NCBI RefSeq assembly: GCF_007559435.1
Contig: NZ_VMBP01000001.1
Coordinates: 1 to 64,000 of the forward strand
Direction: 5' to 3'
Source: Ancylobacter moscoviensis
GTDB taxonomy: Bacteria; Pseudomonadota; Alphaproteobacteria; Rhizobiales; Xanthobacteraceae
Length of the DNA: 64,000 bases
This document shows positions 39,758 through 49,477 of this stretch, piece after piece. The translations under genes were made by a program, and so were the position numbers. The number at the start of each line of letters is the position of its first letter. Position 1 is the first letter of the stretch. The notes under the pieces were generated by a model. That model ran no database searches, was not told the origin of the DNA, and saw only the letters and a program-made list of their open reading frames with translations.

Positions 39758-40654
39758 CTACCCGGAGCGAGAGCCGGCGCCGCTCGGGCAGACGTCCGCC
39801 AGCCGGCGCACCTCATCCGGCTCCATCCCGCCCTCCCGCAGCGCGCGCAGCGATTGCGAGCCGATCGACTTGGACAGCTTGCGCCCCTCGCCGTCGAGCA
39901 GCAGCCCATGATGGGTGTAAAGCGGCGCGGGCAGGCCGAGCAGGCTCTGCAGCAGCCGGTGCACGGACGTCGCCGCCCTCAGATCCGCGCCGCGCACCAC
40001 ATGGGTCACGCCCTGCAGCGCGTCGTCCACCACCACGGCGAGGTGATAGCTGGTCAGCATCTCCTTGCGGGCGATGACCACGTCGCCCCAGGCCAGCGGA
40101 TCGGCCGCGACCGTCGTCTCACCCGCTTCCCGCCAGCCGATCTCCCGCCAGTCCAGCGGCCCGGCCAGCGCCGCCGCCCGCTTCATGTCGAGCCGCAGCG
40201 CATAGGGCTCCCCCGCCGCCTGCCGCCGCGCCCGTTCCTCCTCGCTCATCGTCGCGCGGGAGAACGGAAACAGCGGCGCCTCGTCCGGGTCGCGCGGCCA
40301 GCCCGGCCGCTCCGCCACCGCGCGGCGGATCGCGCTCCGGCTCTCGAAGCTCGCATAGACGAGGCCCATGCCGGCGAGCCTCTCCAGCGCCGCCCGGTAG
40401 TCCGCCATGTGCTCGGACTGCCGGCGCACCGGCGCCTCCCAGGCGAGGCCCAGCCAGGCAAGATCCTCAAGGATCGCCGCCTCGTATTCCGGCCGGCAGC
40501 GCGCGGCGTCGATGTCCTCGATGCGCAGCAGCAGCCGCCCCCCGGCGGCGCGCGCCATCGCGTCGTTGATCAGCGCCGAACGCGCATGGCCGAGATGCAG
40601 CAGCCCGTTCGGGCTCGGCGCGAAGCGGAAGGTGGGGCGGATGCTGTCGTTCAT
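39758..40654 (-). CDS. gluQ: Glutamyl-Q tRNA(Asp) synthetase
   Basis: A 298-residue class I synthetase fragment, much shorter than GluRS because it lacks the anticodon-binding domain. It has HLGH (residues 20-23) in place of HIGH and KLSKS (259-263) in place of KMSKS. The FAPSPNGLLHLGHA and RIEDID blocks are clear. It attaches glutamate to queuosine at position 34 of tRNA-Asp. The Cys zinc ligands of E. coli YadB are not evident. It lies 19 bp downstream of sdhB on the same strand. Confidence 0.92.
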   Translation of the reverse strand: MNDSIRPTFRFAPSPNGLLHLGHARSALINDAMARAAGGRLLLRIEDIDAARCRPEYEAAILEDLAWLGLAWEAPVRRQSEHMADYRAALERLAGMGLVYASFESRSAIRRAVAERPGWPRDPDEAPLFPFSRATMSEEERARRQAAGEPYALRLDMKRAAALAGPLDWREIGWREAGETTVAADPLAWGDVVIARKEMLTSYHLAVVVDDALQGVTHVVRGADLRAATSVHRLLQSLLGLPAPLYTHHGLLLDGEGRKLSKSIGSQSLRALREGGMEPDEVRRLADVCPSGAGSRSG

Positions 40655-40673
40655 CGCCCGCTGGTGTAACGCC

Positions 40674-41456
40674 TCAGAACTGGCGCGCCACCATCATCTT
40701 CTTGATCTCGGCGATCGCCTTGGCCGGGTTCAGCCCCTTCGGGCAGGCCTTGGCGCAGTTCATGATGGTGTGGCAGCGATAGAGCCGGAACGGGTCTTCC
40801 AGGTCGTCCAGCCGGTCGCCGGTCGCCTCGTCGCGCGAATCGATCAGCCAGCGATAGGCCTGCAGCAGCGCCGCCGGGCCGAGATAGCGGTCGCCGTTCC
40901 ACCAGTAGCTCGGACAGGAGGTCGAGCAGCACGCGCACAGGATGCACTCGTAGAGCCCGTCGAGCTTCTCGCGGTCGCCGCGCCCCTGCCGCCATTCCTT
41001 CTCCGGGGCCGGCGTCTCGGTGTGCAGCCAGGGCTCCACCGAGGCGTGCTGGGCGTAGAACTGGGTGAGGTCCGGCACCAGGTCCTTCACGACGGGCATG
41101 TGCGGCAGCGGGTAGATCTTCACCGCCGAGGCGTCCACGTCGTCCATGCTCTTGAGGCAGGCGAGCGTGTTGGTGCCGTCGATGTTCATCGCGCAGGAGC
41201 CGCAGATGCCCTCGCGGCAGGAGCGGCGGAAGGTCAGGGTCGGATCGACCTTGTTCTTGATGTAGATGAGGCCGTCCAGCACCATCGGGCCGCAATCGTC
41301 GCGGTCGACGTAATAGGTGTCGACGCTCGGGTTTTTCCCGTCGTCGGGGTTCCAGCGATAGATGCGGTACTCGGTCAGCCGGTTGGCGCCGGCGGGCTTG
41401 GGCCACACCTTGCCTTCGGTGATCTGCGAGTTCTTCGGCAGGGTCAGCTGGACCAT
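40674..41456 (-). CDS. sdhB: Succinate dehydrogenase iron-sulfur subunit
   Basis: A 260-residue subunit with all three cluster-binding sets: [2Fe-2S] C80, C85, C88, C100; [4Fe-4S] C171, C174, C177 with C238; [3Fe-4S] C181, C228, C234. It carries electrons from SdhA to ubiquinone in complex II on the inner-membrane face. Length and N-terminus are typical of alphaproteobacteria. It is the last gene of sdhCDAB, 73 bp after sdhA. Confidence 0.97.
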   Translation of the reverse strand: MVQLTLPKNSQITEGKVWPKPAGANRLTEYRIYRWNPDDGKNPSVDTYYVDRDDCGPMVLDGLIYIKNKVDPTLTFRRSCREGICGSCAMNIDGTNTLACLKSMDDVDASAVKIYPLPHMPVVKDLVPDLTQFYAQHASVEPWLHTETPAPEKEWRQGRGDREKLDGLYECILCACCSTSCPSYWWNGDRYLGPAALLQAYRWLIDSRDEATGDRLDDLEDPFRLYRCHTIMNCAKACPKGLNPAKAIAEIKKMMVARQF

Positions 41457-41529
41457 GGCGGAAGGTGTCCTTCGAAGACGGCTCTCGAAAAGCGAAGTCC
41501 CGCCCGCGCCGGATGCGCGGGCGCTCGGG

Positions 41530-43371
41530 TCAGTAAACGCGCTTGCGCGGCTCGATGTACTGGATGTCGTTCGACAGCGTGTAGGTGTGCACCGGGCGCT
41601 CGTCGAGCGTCACCGCCTGCTTGTCGAAATCGACGAAGGCCAGCGTGTGCTTCATCCAGTTGGCGTCGTCGCGCTCGGGGAAGTCCTCGCGCGCATGGGC
41701 GCCGCGGCTTTCCGTGCGGGCGGCCGCGCTTTCCATCGTCACCGTCGCCAGCGCGATCAGGTTGTCGTACTCCAGCGTCTCGATGAGGTCTGAGTTCCAG
41801 ATCAGCGAGCGGTCGGTCACGTCGATGTCGCTCGTGCCGGCGAACACCTCGGCGATCAGCTTGCGGCCTTCCTGCAGCACATCGCCGGTGCGGTAGACGG
41901 CGCAGTTGTTCTGCATCACCTTCTGCATGGAGAGGCGCAGCTCGGCCGTCGGCGTGCCGCCATGGGCGTTGCGGAAGTGGTCGAGGCGCGAAAGCGCCAG
42001 CTCGGCGGAGTTCGCCGGCAGCTCGGGCTGCTTGTCGCCGGGGGTGAGGATGTCGGCGCAGCGCAGCGCCGCCGCGCGGCCGAACACCACGAGGTCGGTC
42101 AGCGAATTCGAGCCGAGCCGGTTGGCGCCGTGGATCGACACGCAGGCGCATTCGCCCACCGCCATCAGGCCGGGCACCACATGGTCCGGGTTGCCGTCCT
42201 TCTTGGTGACGACCTCGCCGTGGAAGTTCGTGGGAATGCCGCCCATGTTGTAGTGCACGGTCGGCAGGACCGGGATCGGCTCCTTGGTCACGTCGACGCC
42301 GGCGAAGATCTTCGCGCTCTCGGAAATGCCCGGCAGGCGCTCGTGCAGGATCGCCGGGTCGAGATGGTCGAGGTGCAGGTAGATGTGGTCCTTGTTCTTG
42401 CCGACGCCGCGTCCCTCGCGGATCTCCATGGTCATGGAGCGGGAGACGACGTCGCGCGAGGCGAGGTCCTTGGCGGAGGGGGCGTAGCGCTCCATGAAGC
42501 GCTCGCCCTCGGCATTGGTGAGGTAGCCGCCCTCGCCGCGCGCGCCCTCGGTGATCAGGCAGCCCGAGCCGTAGATGCCGGTCGGGTGGAACTGCACGAA
42601 CTCCATGTCCTGCAGCGGCAGGCCGGCGCGCAGCACCATGGCGTTGCCGTCGCCGGTACAGGTGTGCGCCGAGGTGGCGGAGAAATAGGCGCGGCCATAG
42701 CCGCCGGTGGCGAGGATCACCGTCTGCGCGCGGAAGCGGTGCAGGGTGCCGTCGTCCATCTTCAGGGCGACGAGGCCGCGGCAGCGGCCGTCATCGTCCA
42801 TGATCAGGTCGAGCGCGAAATACTCGATGAAGAATTCGGCCGAGTGCTTCAGCGCCGCGCCGTAGAGCGTGTGCAGGATGGCGTGGCCGGTGCGGTCGGC
42901 GGCGGCGCAGGTGCGCTGCGCCGGGCTCTTGCCGTAGTCGATCGTCATGCCGCCGAAGGGGCGCTGGTAGATCTTGCCTTCCTCGGTGCGCGAGAACGGC
43001 ACGCCCCAGTGCTCCAGCTCGTAGACGGCGGCCGGCGCGTGGCGCACGAGATATTCGATGGCGTCCTGGTCGCCCAGCCAGTCCGACCCCTTCACGGTGT
43101 CGTACATGTGGTAGCGCCAGTCATCGGTGCCCATGTTGCCGAGCGAGGCGGCGATGCCGCCCTGCGCCGCGACGGTGTGTGAGCGGGTCGGGAAGACCTT
43201 GGTCACGCAGGCGGTGCGCAGCCCGGCTTCCGAGCAGCCCACCACGGCGCGCAGGCCCGCGCCGCCGGCGCCCACCACCACGACGTCATAGGTGTGATCG
43301 GTGATCGGATAGGCGGCGCCGTTCACCGAGGCGCCGTCGGCGGCGCCATTGGCGGAGATGGTCTCGGCCAT
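41530..43371 (-). CDS. sdhA: Succinate dehydrogenase flavoprotein subunit
   Basis: A 613-residue FAD protein. [12 protein letters not shown] binds FAD; H65 in [10 protein letters not shown] is the covalent FAD attachment His. The active-site HLDHLDP, R in [13 protein letters not shown] and [11 protein letters not shown] blocks are present. It oxidises succinate to fumarate. The first 25 residues are a variable Ala/Ser/Gly stretch. The ATG at 43371 is preferred to the in-frame ATG at 43428, which would lie inside sdhD. Seven bases separate it from the sdhD stop. Confidence 0.96.
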   Translation of the reverse strand: MAETISANGAADGASVNGAAYPITDHTYDVVVVGAGGAGLRAVVGCSEAGLRTACVTKVFPTRSHTVAAQGGIAASLGNMGTDDWRYHMYDTVKGSDWLGDQDAIEYLVRHAPAAVYELEHWGVPFSRTEEGKIYQRPFGGMTIDYGKSPAQRTCAAADRTGHAILHTLYGAALKHSAEFFIEYFALDLIMDDDGRCRGLVALKMDDGTLHRFRAQTVILATGGYGRAYFSATSAHTCTGDGNAMVLRAGLPLQDMEFVQFHPTGIYGSGCLITEGARGEGGYLTNAEGERFMERYAPSAKDLASRDVVSRSMTMEIREGRGVGKNKDHIYLHLDHLDPAILHERLPGISESAKIFAGVDVTKEPIPVLPTVHYNMGGIPTNFHGEVVTKKDGNPDHVVPGLMAVGECACVSIHGANRLGSNSLTDLVVFGRAAALRCADILTPGDKQPELPANSAELALSRLDHFRNAHGGTPTAELRLSMQKVMQNNCAVYRTGDVLQEGRKLIAEVFAGTSDIDVTDRSLIWNSDLIETLEYDNLIALATVTMESAAARTESRGAHAREDFPERDDANWMKHTLAFVDFDKQAVTLDERPVHTYTLSNDIQYIEPRKRVY

Positions 43372-43378
43372 CGGTCCC

Positions 43379-43777
43379 TCAGCCTCCGAAACTAATCTTG
43401 AGGATGGCGAACGCCCCGGCGCTGCCAACCGCGATGGTGAAGAAGGTATTGGCGATGAGCGCGAGTACCTTCACGCCCTCGGAATGCACGTAGTCCTCGA
43501 TCACCACCTGCATGCCGATGCGCATGTGGAACGTCACCGAAAACAGCAGCAGCAGCAGCACGATCGCGACCAGCGGGTGGCCGAGCGTCGCGACGGTCGC
43601 CGCGTGCCCCTGCCCCGCCACGCAGATGACGATCGGCAGCGCGATGAGGATCAGGATGAGATTGGACAGCGCGGTCACGCGCTGCAGCCAGAAATGGCCG
43701 GTGCCGGAGCGCGCCGAACCGAGGCCGGCAACCCGCCGGCGCGGGGTGCGCATGGAAGAACCGGAAGAGGTGCTCAT
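43379..43777 (-). CDS. sdhD: Succinate dehydrogenase membrane anchor subunit
   Basis: A 132-residue protein with three membrane helices (about residues 38-57, 66-85 and 105-125). [19 protein letters not shown] provides the conserved Ser/Arg near the quinone site, and [16 protein letters not shown] supplies the heme-ligand His and Asp-Tyr quinone contacts. It anchors SdhAB with SdhC. Three bases separate it from sdhC. Confidence 0.94.
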   Translation of the reverse strand: MSTSSGSSMRTPRRRVAGLGSARSGTGHFWLQRVTALSNLILILIALPIVICVAGQGHAATVATLGHPLVAIVLLLLLFSVTFHMRIGMQVVIEDYVHSEGVKVLALIANTFFTIAVGSAGAFAILKISFGG

Positions 43778-43780
43778 GCT

Positions 43781-44173
43781 TCAGCCCTTCACCAGCCAGA
43801 TGGCGATCCAGAGCAGCACGGTCAGCCCGATCGAACCGCCGATCGTCAGCTTGGCCATAAGCTCGCGCGCCTCCGGGCCGAAGCCCGCGCCGGTGTCCCA
43901 GATGAAATGACGTATGCCGCCGATCGCGTGATGGATCAGCGCCCAGCTGTAGCCGACCAGCACGATGAGGCCGATCCAGCTGCCGTAGATTCCGTTCACG
44001 AGGTCGAATGCCTCGGGAGAGCTCGCGGCGGCGATGAGCCAGATCACGAGCAACAAGGTGCCGAAATACAGCGCCACGCCGGTGATGCGGTGCACGATGG
44101 ACATCATCATCGTCAGCATCGGGCGGTAGATTTGCAGATGCGGGGAAAGAGGCCGCTCGGCCGCTCCTGCCAT
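43781..44173 (-). CDS. sdhC: Succinate dehydrogenase cytochrome b556 subunit
   Basis: About 130 residues with three membrane helices. RPLSPHLQIYRPMLTMMMSIVHRITGVAL contains the SPHLxIY and SIxHRxTG signatures of SdhC, and SWALIHHAIGGIRHFIWDTG holds the heme-ligand His. First gene of sdhCDAB. The ATG at 44173 is used; an in-frame ATG six codons upstream (44191) is an alternative. Neither has a strong ribosome-binding site. Confidence 0.94.
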   Translation of the reverse strand: MAGAAERPLSPHLQIYRPMLTMMMSIVHRITGVALYFGTLLLVIWLIAAASSPEAFDLVNGIYGSWIGLIVLVGYSWALIHHAIGGIRHFIWDTGAGFGPEARELMAKLTIGGSIGLTVLLWIAIWLVKG

Positions 44174-44207
44174 GTCGGTGTCCCAGATCACTCAGGAATA
44201 TGTTGTG

Positions 44208-44238
44208 TGCGTAGCGGAAACGATTGCAGTTCGCAATC
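44208..44238 (-). promoter_or_regulatory. Putative sdh promoter overlapped by a palindrome
   Basis: On the minus strand TTGCGA (44231-44236) and TACGCA (44208-44213) are 17 bp apart, 35 bp before the sdhC start. A perfect palindrome GATTGC-AGTTC-GCAATC (44222-44238) covers the -35 box and would be well placed for a repressor. The cognate factor is unknown; it does not match FixK, Irr or RirA boxes as known to me. Confidence 0.4.
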
Positions 44239-44406
44239 ATTCCAAAGGTGGCGTCTATCGTTCCTCCCGCAGCGCCCATTGTCCCGGTTGCGCCGCAGCA
44301 ACCCACCCTAGCCCAACGGCCGGGTGCCGCGCATCCCCCTATCGTCGGTATTCGGACGCCGGGCCGGACCGGCGCCAACCGGTGCGATGACGGGGCGTTA
44401 ACCATC

Positions 44407-44459
44407 TTCGCCATTTAATTGGCGAAAATCCGCCGTCTGAATGGGTTTCCGCGAAACCC
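44407..44459 (+). promoter_or_regulatory. Two inverted repeats ahead of the esterase gene
   Basis: TTCGCCA-TTTAAT-TGGCGAA (44407-44426) is a perfect 7+7 dyad in AT-rich context and may be an operator or part of a promoter. GGGTTTC-CGC-GAAACCC (44443-44459) follows and would form a hairpin in the leader. The segment GCGAAACCC recurs just after the start codon at 44483. Confidence 0.4.
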
Positions 44460-44482
44460 GCCGTGTCGAGGTTGCGTAGCTT

Positions 44483-45721
44483 ATGCATTTCGCGAAACCC
44501 AGCTTCCTGATCGGCGCATTGTTCGCGGCCTCCCTCGCGCTCGTCTGCGCCGCCGCCCCGGCACGGGCCGCCGACACGGTGCGCACCGTCGTCTCCGGCG
44601 GCATCAAGCGCGAATACATCCTGCACATCCCCAAGGGCGCGCCGGAGGGGCCGAAGCCGCTGGTGATCGCCCTGCACGGCGCCCTCCAGCCGGCCGGCAT
44701 GATGCAGCGCTACCTCGACCTCGACGCGGTAGCCGACCGCGAGGGCTTCGTCGTCGCCTATCCCAAGGGCCTCAATCTCCTGTGGAACGACGGGCGCAGC
44801 TCCATCGCCGGCTTCCTGCCGCTGCTGCACCGGCGCGACGACGGCCGCTTCGTGCTCGACGTGCTGGACCGGCTCGCCGCCGAGGGCATCGCCGATCCCG
44901 GCCGCGCCTATCTCATGGGTTTCTCGAATGGCGGCTTCCTCACCGCCTTCGTCGCCTGCCGCTATGCCGAGCGATTCGCCGCCTATGCCGCGCTGATGAT
45001 GACCGTGCCGGTCGGCTACGCGCAGTCCTGCAAGCCCTCGAAGCCGGTGCCGATCCTGCTGATGAACGGCACCTACGACCCCATCGTGCCGATGTTCGGC
45101 CGCCCGACGCCCGGCGCCCGGCTGATGTCGGCCTCGTCCACCGCCTCGCTGTTCGCCCGGCTCGACGGCTGCGCCGCCCCCCAGCAGACCAGCGCGCCGC
45201 ATGCCCGCATCTGGCGCTGGGAGCGCTGCGCGCCGGGCGCGGCGGTCGCCTATTACGAGATCGCCGGCGGCCACCAGCCGCCCTCGCAGTCGACCGGCGC
45301 GGTCGACGCCCTCGCCAGCGTGCTGCTCGGCCCGCGCCGCAGCGGCCTCGACGCGCCGCAGGAGATCTGGGCCTTCTTCAAGCGCTTCGGCGCTCCCAGA
45401 TCCGCGCCCGACCGGGCGCCCGAAGCCGCCGAGCCGCGGGTCGCCGCCACGGCTGCCCCGTCTGTGGCGCCCATGGCGTCCCCGCCCACTACCGCCCTCG
45501 CCATGGCGCCGACGCCGGCTCCCGCCGCCGATGCCGCGCCCATCCTGCGCAACCCGGATTCGCCCGCCACCGCCTGGCAGGGCATCGCGCCGCAGGATGG
45601 CGGCGAGCCGGCCGGCAATGGGCAGGCCGTCTCCCACACCTCTGCCGTCTCCCGCGTCGCCACCGCGGTACCGCTGCCGCCCCCTTCGCCCCTGCGCGAG
45701 CGCACCACGATCCCCCGGTAA
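44483..45721 (+). CDS. Secreted esterase, PHB-depolymerase/LpqC-like, with long Ala/Pro tail
   Basis: A 412-residue alpha/beta-hydrolase. A signal peptide ends with ARA near residue 29. LVIALHGALQPAGMM forms the oxyanion region, the nucleophile is S148 in GFSNGG, D in LLMNGTYDPIVP and H in IAGGHQPP complete the triad. Proteins of this group cleave short polyhydroxyalkanoates or feruloyl/acetyl esters. From about residue 310 the protein becomes an Ala/Pro/Thr-rich tail of some 100 residues with no known domain, perhaps a wall-spanning linker. Confidence 0.85.
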   Translation: MHFAKPSFLIGALFAASLALVCAAAPARAADTVRTVVSGGIKREYILHIPKGAPEGPKPLVIALHGALQPAGMMQRYLDLDAVADREGFVVAYPKGLNLLWNDGRSSIAGFLPLLHRRDDGRFVLDVLDRLAAEGIADPGRAYLMGFSNGGFLTAFVACRYAERFAAYAALMMTVPVGYAQSCKPSKPVPILLMNGTYDPIVPMFGRPTPGARLMSASSTASLFARLDGCAAPQQTSAPHARIWRWERCAPGAAVAYYEIAGGHQPPSQSTGAVDALASVLLGPRRSGLDAPQEIWAFFKRFGAPRSAPDRAPEAAEPRVAATAAPSVAPMASPPTTALAMAPTPAPAADAAPILRNPDSPATAWQGIAPQDGGEPAGNGQAVSHTSAVSRVATAVPLPPPSPLRERTTIPR

Positions 45722-45991
45722 AACCCCGCACACCCCGGTCAATCGCCCGTCCCGCCATGCTTTTGCCGTGAGCCGCGGTCTAGATCGCCGTCCCGTCACC
45801 GGCGCCGGGCGATTCGTCGTGCCGGCGGGTTGACGGCATCGGCCGTGGACGGCATCGTCGCCGCCCTGCCCCGCCCGGGGGTAAGACCGAACCACACATC
45901 GTCGCGTCCGCCCCGGCGGACGCCAAGTCGCACAGGCGCCCGGAGCCGGCATCGGCCGCCACCGGGACGTTGGGGAACGCGGGGAAGCTTG

Positions 45992-47956
45992 TTGGAGACC
46001 AGACGCGGACCAGCAGGCGGAAGACATTCGCATGTCGCGGCGTTCGACCTCGGCGACGAGCCCCCGCTCGGCGTCGACGGCGATGCCGAGGAGCCGATCA
46101 ACCGCCGCCGCATCTCGATCCGCTGGCTGATGGCCACGCTGCTGACCGGCATCTGCGGCGCCGCCCTGATGGGTGGCGCGGTCTATGCCGCGCTCGACGG
46201 CGAGTACCGTTTCGCCCAGACGCCGGAAACCGTGCGCTCCGCCCTGCGCGGCGCGCTGGCCGCCGGCGAGCGCCCCTCCAACGTCGCCCGCAAGGGCGAC
46301 CGTATGTCGATCCTCTCCGAGAGCTTCAGCGCCCGCCAGACGCTGCGCCTCGCCACCACGGCGAAGGACGGCGACCGCGAGGTGATCAAGGTCCGCGCCG
46401 TCACCAAGGTGGCGAGCAACCTCGCCCAGTCGGTCACCTCCGCCTCGGTCGACGTGCCGCGCTTCAACCCGGCCAAGCTGATCGCCGAATCCTCCGACGC
46501 CGGCGACGCCGATGCCGGGCAGGCCGAGCCGACCGGCGACCTCACCATCGTCGTGCGCGACATCTCCGACCTGCCGCCGAGCACCCGCTTCGCCGCCGAA
46601 CTGCCGATGGAAGACGTGCTGATGAAGGTGCGCGAGAGCGCCGAATTCAGCCTGCCGGCCGCCGACAGCCGGGCGCCCGTCCTGCCCGGCCTCGGCGCCA
46701 TGGCCTACGCGCCCTCGGGCGCCGCCGATCCGCTCAACGCGCTGCAGCAGCCCGAGAACGTCTCCTCGGTCGGCAAGTCGGCGGAGGACACCTCCGGCGG
46801 TAATGACTGGTCCGAGCGCACCGTCGTCGCCAAGGCGGGCGACACCGTCGCCTCCATCCTCGCCGATCTCGGCGTCTCCCGCGACAATGCCCGCGCCGCC
46901 GCCGCCGCCTTCGGCCCGCGCGAATTGCAGGGCCGCCTTGCCGCCGGCCTGCGCCTGAAGGTGCTGCTCGACAACACCAGCGGCGAGGTGATGCCGGCGC
47001 GCATCGCCGTGTTCGGCGACAGCGGGCATCAGGGCACGGTCGCGCTCTCCGATCTCGGCCGCTACCTGCCGGTGCAGGAAACCGCCGACATGCAGGTCGC
47101 CGACGTCGCCCCGGACGACGCCGACGAGGAAGGCGGCGGGCGCATCACCCTCTATGACAGCATCTGGGAGACCGCGCTGCGCCACGAGGTGCCGCGTCCC
47201 GTCATCGAGAGCATGATCCGCGTCTATTCCTTCGACGTGGATTTCGAGCGCCCGGTGCGCGCCGGCGATTCGTTCGAGGTGATCTACGAACCGGACGAGG
47301 CGGGCGGCGCCGGCGGCGTGCTGTTCGCCGGCCTCACCGTGGGCGGCGAGGAGCGGCGCTATTACCGCTACCAGACGCCCGACGACGGGCTGATCGACTT
47401 CTATGACGAGAACGGCAAGAGCGCGAAGAAATTCCTCGTCCGCAAGCCGCTCTCCGGCGGCATCATGCGCTCGGGCTTCGGCATGCGCCGCCACCCGATC
47501 CTCGGCTACAGCCGCCTGCATTCGGGCGTCGACTGGGCCGACCGCACGGGCACGCCGATCTACGCCGCCGGCAACGGCACCATCAAGAAGGCCGCCTGGA
47601 CCTCCGGCTATGGCCGCCGCATCGAGATCCAGCACGCCAACGGCTACGTCACCACCTATTCGCACCAGTCCGGCTTCGCCAAGGGCATCCGCGAGGGGCT
47701 GCGGGTCCGTCAGGGCCAGCTCATCGGCTATGTCGGCTCCACCGGCCTCTCCACCGGCGCCCATCTGCACTACGAGGTGCTGGTGAACGGCCGCTTCGTC
47801 GATCCCATGCGCATCCGCCTGCCGCGCGGCCGCGCCCTCGACGGACGGATCCTCGTCGGCTTCGAGGACGAGCGCGAGCGCGTCGACACGCTGCTCAACC
47901 ACGGCCCCGCCGCCCGCGTCGCTTCCGGCGGCTCGAGCGACGACGGCACCAACTGA
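45992..47956 (+). CDS. M23-family metallopeptidase (LytM-type), membrane anchored
   Basis: About 654 residues. A short cytoplasmic part (DLGDEPPLGVDG...INRRRISIRW) leads to one membrane helix (LMATLLTGICGAALMGGAVYAA), then a long periplasmic region with LysM/OapA-like features, and the M23 domain: H510-x3-D514 (LHSGVDWAD), TYSHQSG and H591-x-H593 (HLHYEV), all zinc and catalytic residues present. It cuts peptidoglycan cross-links or activates amidases. The start is probably TTG 45992 behind GGGGAA; an in-frame ATG at 45830 gives 708 residues with a low-complexity Arg/Pro head. Confidence 0.88.
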   Translation: METRRGPAGGRHSHVAAFDLGDEPPLGVDGDAEEPINRRRISIRWLMATLLTGICGAALMGGAVYAALDGEYRFAQTPETVRSALRGALAAGERPSNVARKGDRMSILSESFSARQTLRLATTAKDGDREVIKVRAVTKVASNLAQSVTSASVDVPRFNPAKLIAESSDAGDADAGQAEPTGDLTIVVRDISDLPPSTRFAAELPMEDVLMKVRESAEFSLPAADSRAPVLPGLGAMAYAPSGAADPLNALQQPENVSSVGKSAEDTSGGNDWSERTVVAKAGDTVASILADLGVSRDNARAAAAAFGPRELQGRLAAGLRLKVLLDNTSGEVMPARIAVFGDSGHQGTVALSDLGRYLPVQETADMQVADVAPDDADEEGGGRITLYDSIWETALRHEVPRPVIESMIRVYSFDVDFERPVRAGDSFEVIYEPDEAGGAGGVLFAGLTVGGEERRYYRYQTPDDGLIDFYDENGKSAKKFLVRKPLSGGIMRSGFGMRRHPILGYSRLHSGVDWADRTGTPIYAAGNGTIKKAAWTSGYGRRIEIQHANGYVTTYSHQSGFAKGIREGLRVRQGQLIGYVGSTGLSTGAHLHYEVLVNGRFVDPMRIRLPRGRALDGRILVGFEDERERVDTLLNHGPAARVASGGSSDDGTN

Positions 47957-47967
47957 TCCGGCCGCCG

Positions 47968-48627
47968 ATGCTCGACGGCCCGCGTGTCTCCCCCCGTTCC
48001 GGCAAGCCGGCAACGTCCCTCGTCGTGCTGCTGCACGGCTACGGCGCCGACGGGCGCGACCTGATCGATCTCGCGGACTACTGGGGCCCTCTGGTACCCG
48101 ACGCCGCCTTCGTCTCCCCCCACGCGCCCGAGCCGCTCGCCATCGGGCCGGTCGGCCGGCAATGGTTCGGCTATGTGGAGCGCGACGACCGCGAGCGCTG
48201 GATCGGCGTGCAGGCCGCCCACCCCGCGCTCGACGCCTTCCTCGACGCCGAGCTGGCGCGCCTCGGCCTTCCCGGTTCGCGCCTCGCGCTGGTCGGCTTC
48301 AGCCAGGGCACGATGATGGCGCTCCACACCGGCCTGCGCCGTAAGGTCGCCCCCGCCGGCATCGTCGGCTTCTCCGGCATCCACGTGCTGGCGCCGGAGC
48401 GCGCCATGGCGGAGTTCGACGCGCAGATCACCAGCCGCCCGCCGGTGCTGCTGATCCATGGCGATCTCGATCAGGTCGTGCCGCCGGTGGCGCTGCCCCG
48501 GGCGGTGGAAAGCCTTCAGGCGCGGGGCATCACGGTCCGCGCGCACCTGTCCAACGGCCTCGCCCACGGCATCGACCGGACGGGGCTGACGCTCGCCGGC
48601 AACTTCCTCGCCGAAATCCTCGCCTGA
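47968..48627 (+). CDS. Carboxylesterase/phospholipase-type alpha/beta hydrolase
   Basis: A 219-residue hydrolase of the acyl-protein thioesterase/carboxylesterase 2 family: VVLLHGYGADGRDLIDLADYW at the start, nucleophile Ser in GFSQGTMM, Asp in IHGDLDQVVP and His in GLAHGID. No signal peptide. It hydrolyses short-chain acyl esters or lysophospholipids. Eleven bases separate it from the M23 gene, so they may be co-transcribed. Confidence 0.88.
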   Translation: MLDGPRVSPRSGKPATSLVVLLHGYGADGRDLIDLADYWGPLVPDAAFVSPHAPEPLAIGPVGRQWFGYVERDDRERWIGVQAAHPALDAFLDAELARLGLPGSRLALVGFSQGTMMALHTGLRRKVAPAGIVGFSGIHVLAPERAMAEFDAQITSRPPVLLIHGDLDQVVPPVALPRAVESLQARGITVRAHLSNGLAHGIDRTGLTLAGNFLAEILA

Positions 48628-48791
48628 CCGGCGCCGGCGTCCCGCTGCGTCCCGCACGCCTCACCTCGGCGCGCATCGCGACGGAATGCATGCAGGCGCT
48701 TCACAAGATTGACACGCTACATATAGACTATCGCCGTGCGTCGAGCGGCGCCGATTCAGCCGTTGGCGGCGCTTCAAGCAGGGAGCGAGCG

Positions 48792-49349
48792 TTGACGGCG
48801 ACTTTGTCTCCGGGTGCCTGGCCTGCCCTCGTGCTCAACGCCGATTACCGGCCGTTGAGCTACTACCCGCTGTCGGTCTGGTCCTGGCAGGACGCGATCA
48901 AGGCCGTGTTCCTCGACCGGGTGAACATCGTCGAATATTACGAGCGGCAGGTCTCCAGCGCCAATTTCCAGATGCGCCTGCCGAGCGTCGTCTCGCTCAA
49001 GGCGTTCATCCGACCGGCGCGCCAGCCCGCCTTCACCCGGTTCAACGTCTTCCTGCGCGACCGCTTCACCTGCCAGTACTGTGATTCGCGCGACGACCTC
49101 ACCTTCGATCACGTCGTCCCGCGCTCGCGCGGCGGCCAGACCACCTGGGACAACGTCGTCGCCGCCTGCTCGCCCTGCAATCTGCGCAAGGGCAGCCTGA
49201 TGCCGGCCGAGGCGCACATGATCCCGCGCCAGCGCCCCTTCCAGCCGAGCGTCTTCGACCTGCACCAGAACGGCCGCCACTTCCCGCCGAACTACCTGCA
49301 CGACAGCTGGGTCGACTATCTCTACTGGGACACCGAGCTGGATCCGTGA
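48792..49349 (+). CDS. HNH endonuclease family protein
   Basis: A 185-residue protein. The N-terminal GAWPALVLNADYRPLSYYPLSVWSWQDAIKAVFLDRVNIV is strongly conserved in this alphaproteobacterial family, and the C-terminal part is an HNH domain with paired zinc cysteines (CQYC, CSPCN) and FDHVVPRSRGG supplying the catalytic His. The family is chromosomal and widespread, so it is probably a housekeeping repair enzyme rather than a mobile nuclease. Start: TTG 48792 with GGGAG six bases upstream; the in-frame ATG at 48690 lies in a promoter-like area (TTGACA at 48709). Confidence 0.88.
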   Translation: MTATLSPGAWPALVLNADYRPLSYYPLSVWSWQDAIKAVFLDRVNIVEYYERQVSSANFQMRLPSVVSLKAFIRPARQPAFTRFNVFLRDRFTCQYCDSRDDLTFDHVVPRSRGGQTTWDNVVAACSPCNLRKGSLMPAEAHMIPRQRPFQPSVFDLHQNGRHFPPNYLHDSWVDYLYWDTELDP

Positions 49350-49383
49350 GGCTCGCCGAGCCTCCCCGCGAAGGAACAACGTC

Positions 49384-49466
49384 ATGGCCGGGCTCGTCCC
49401 GGCCATCCACGTCTTTCAGTCGCTGGCCAGTCCCTGATCGTGGATGCCCGGGACGAGCCCGGGCAT
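49384..49466. repeat. REP-like palindrome pair (head to head)
   Basis: Unit A: GTC-ATGGCCGGG-CTCGT-CCCGGCCAT-CCACG (stem 49384-49406). Unit B, inverted: CGTGG-ATGCCCGGG-ACGAG-CCCGGGCAT-GACGG (stem 49444-49466). The two perfect 9-bp hairpins face each other across 37 bp, like a BIME. The pair lies between the convergent HNH and dsbB genes. Confidence 0.85.
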
Positions 49467-49477
49467 GACGGCGAGCC

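Noticed and set aside
45830..45991. N-terminal extension of the M23 peptidase from ATG 45830
   Set aside because: Low-complexity Arg/Pro/Thr sequence without a ribosome-binding site; TTG 45992 behind GGGGAA leads straight into the conserved part. Kept as an alternative only.
48690..48791. N-terminal extension of the HNH protein from ATG 48690
   Set aside because: No ribosome-binding site, non-conserved sequence, and a TTGACA-containing promoter-like area lies within it; TTG 48792 with GGGAG fits better.
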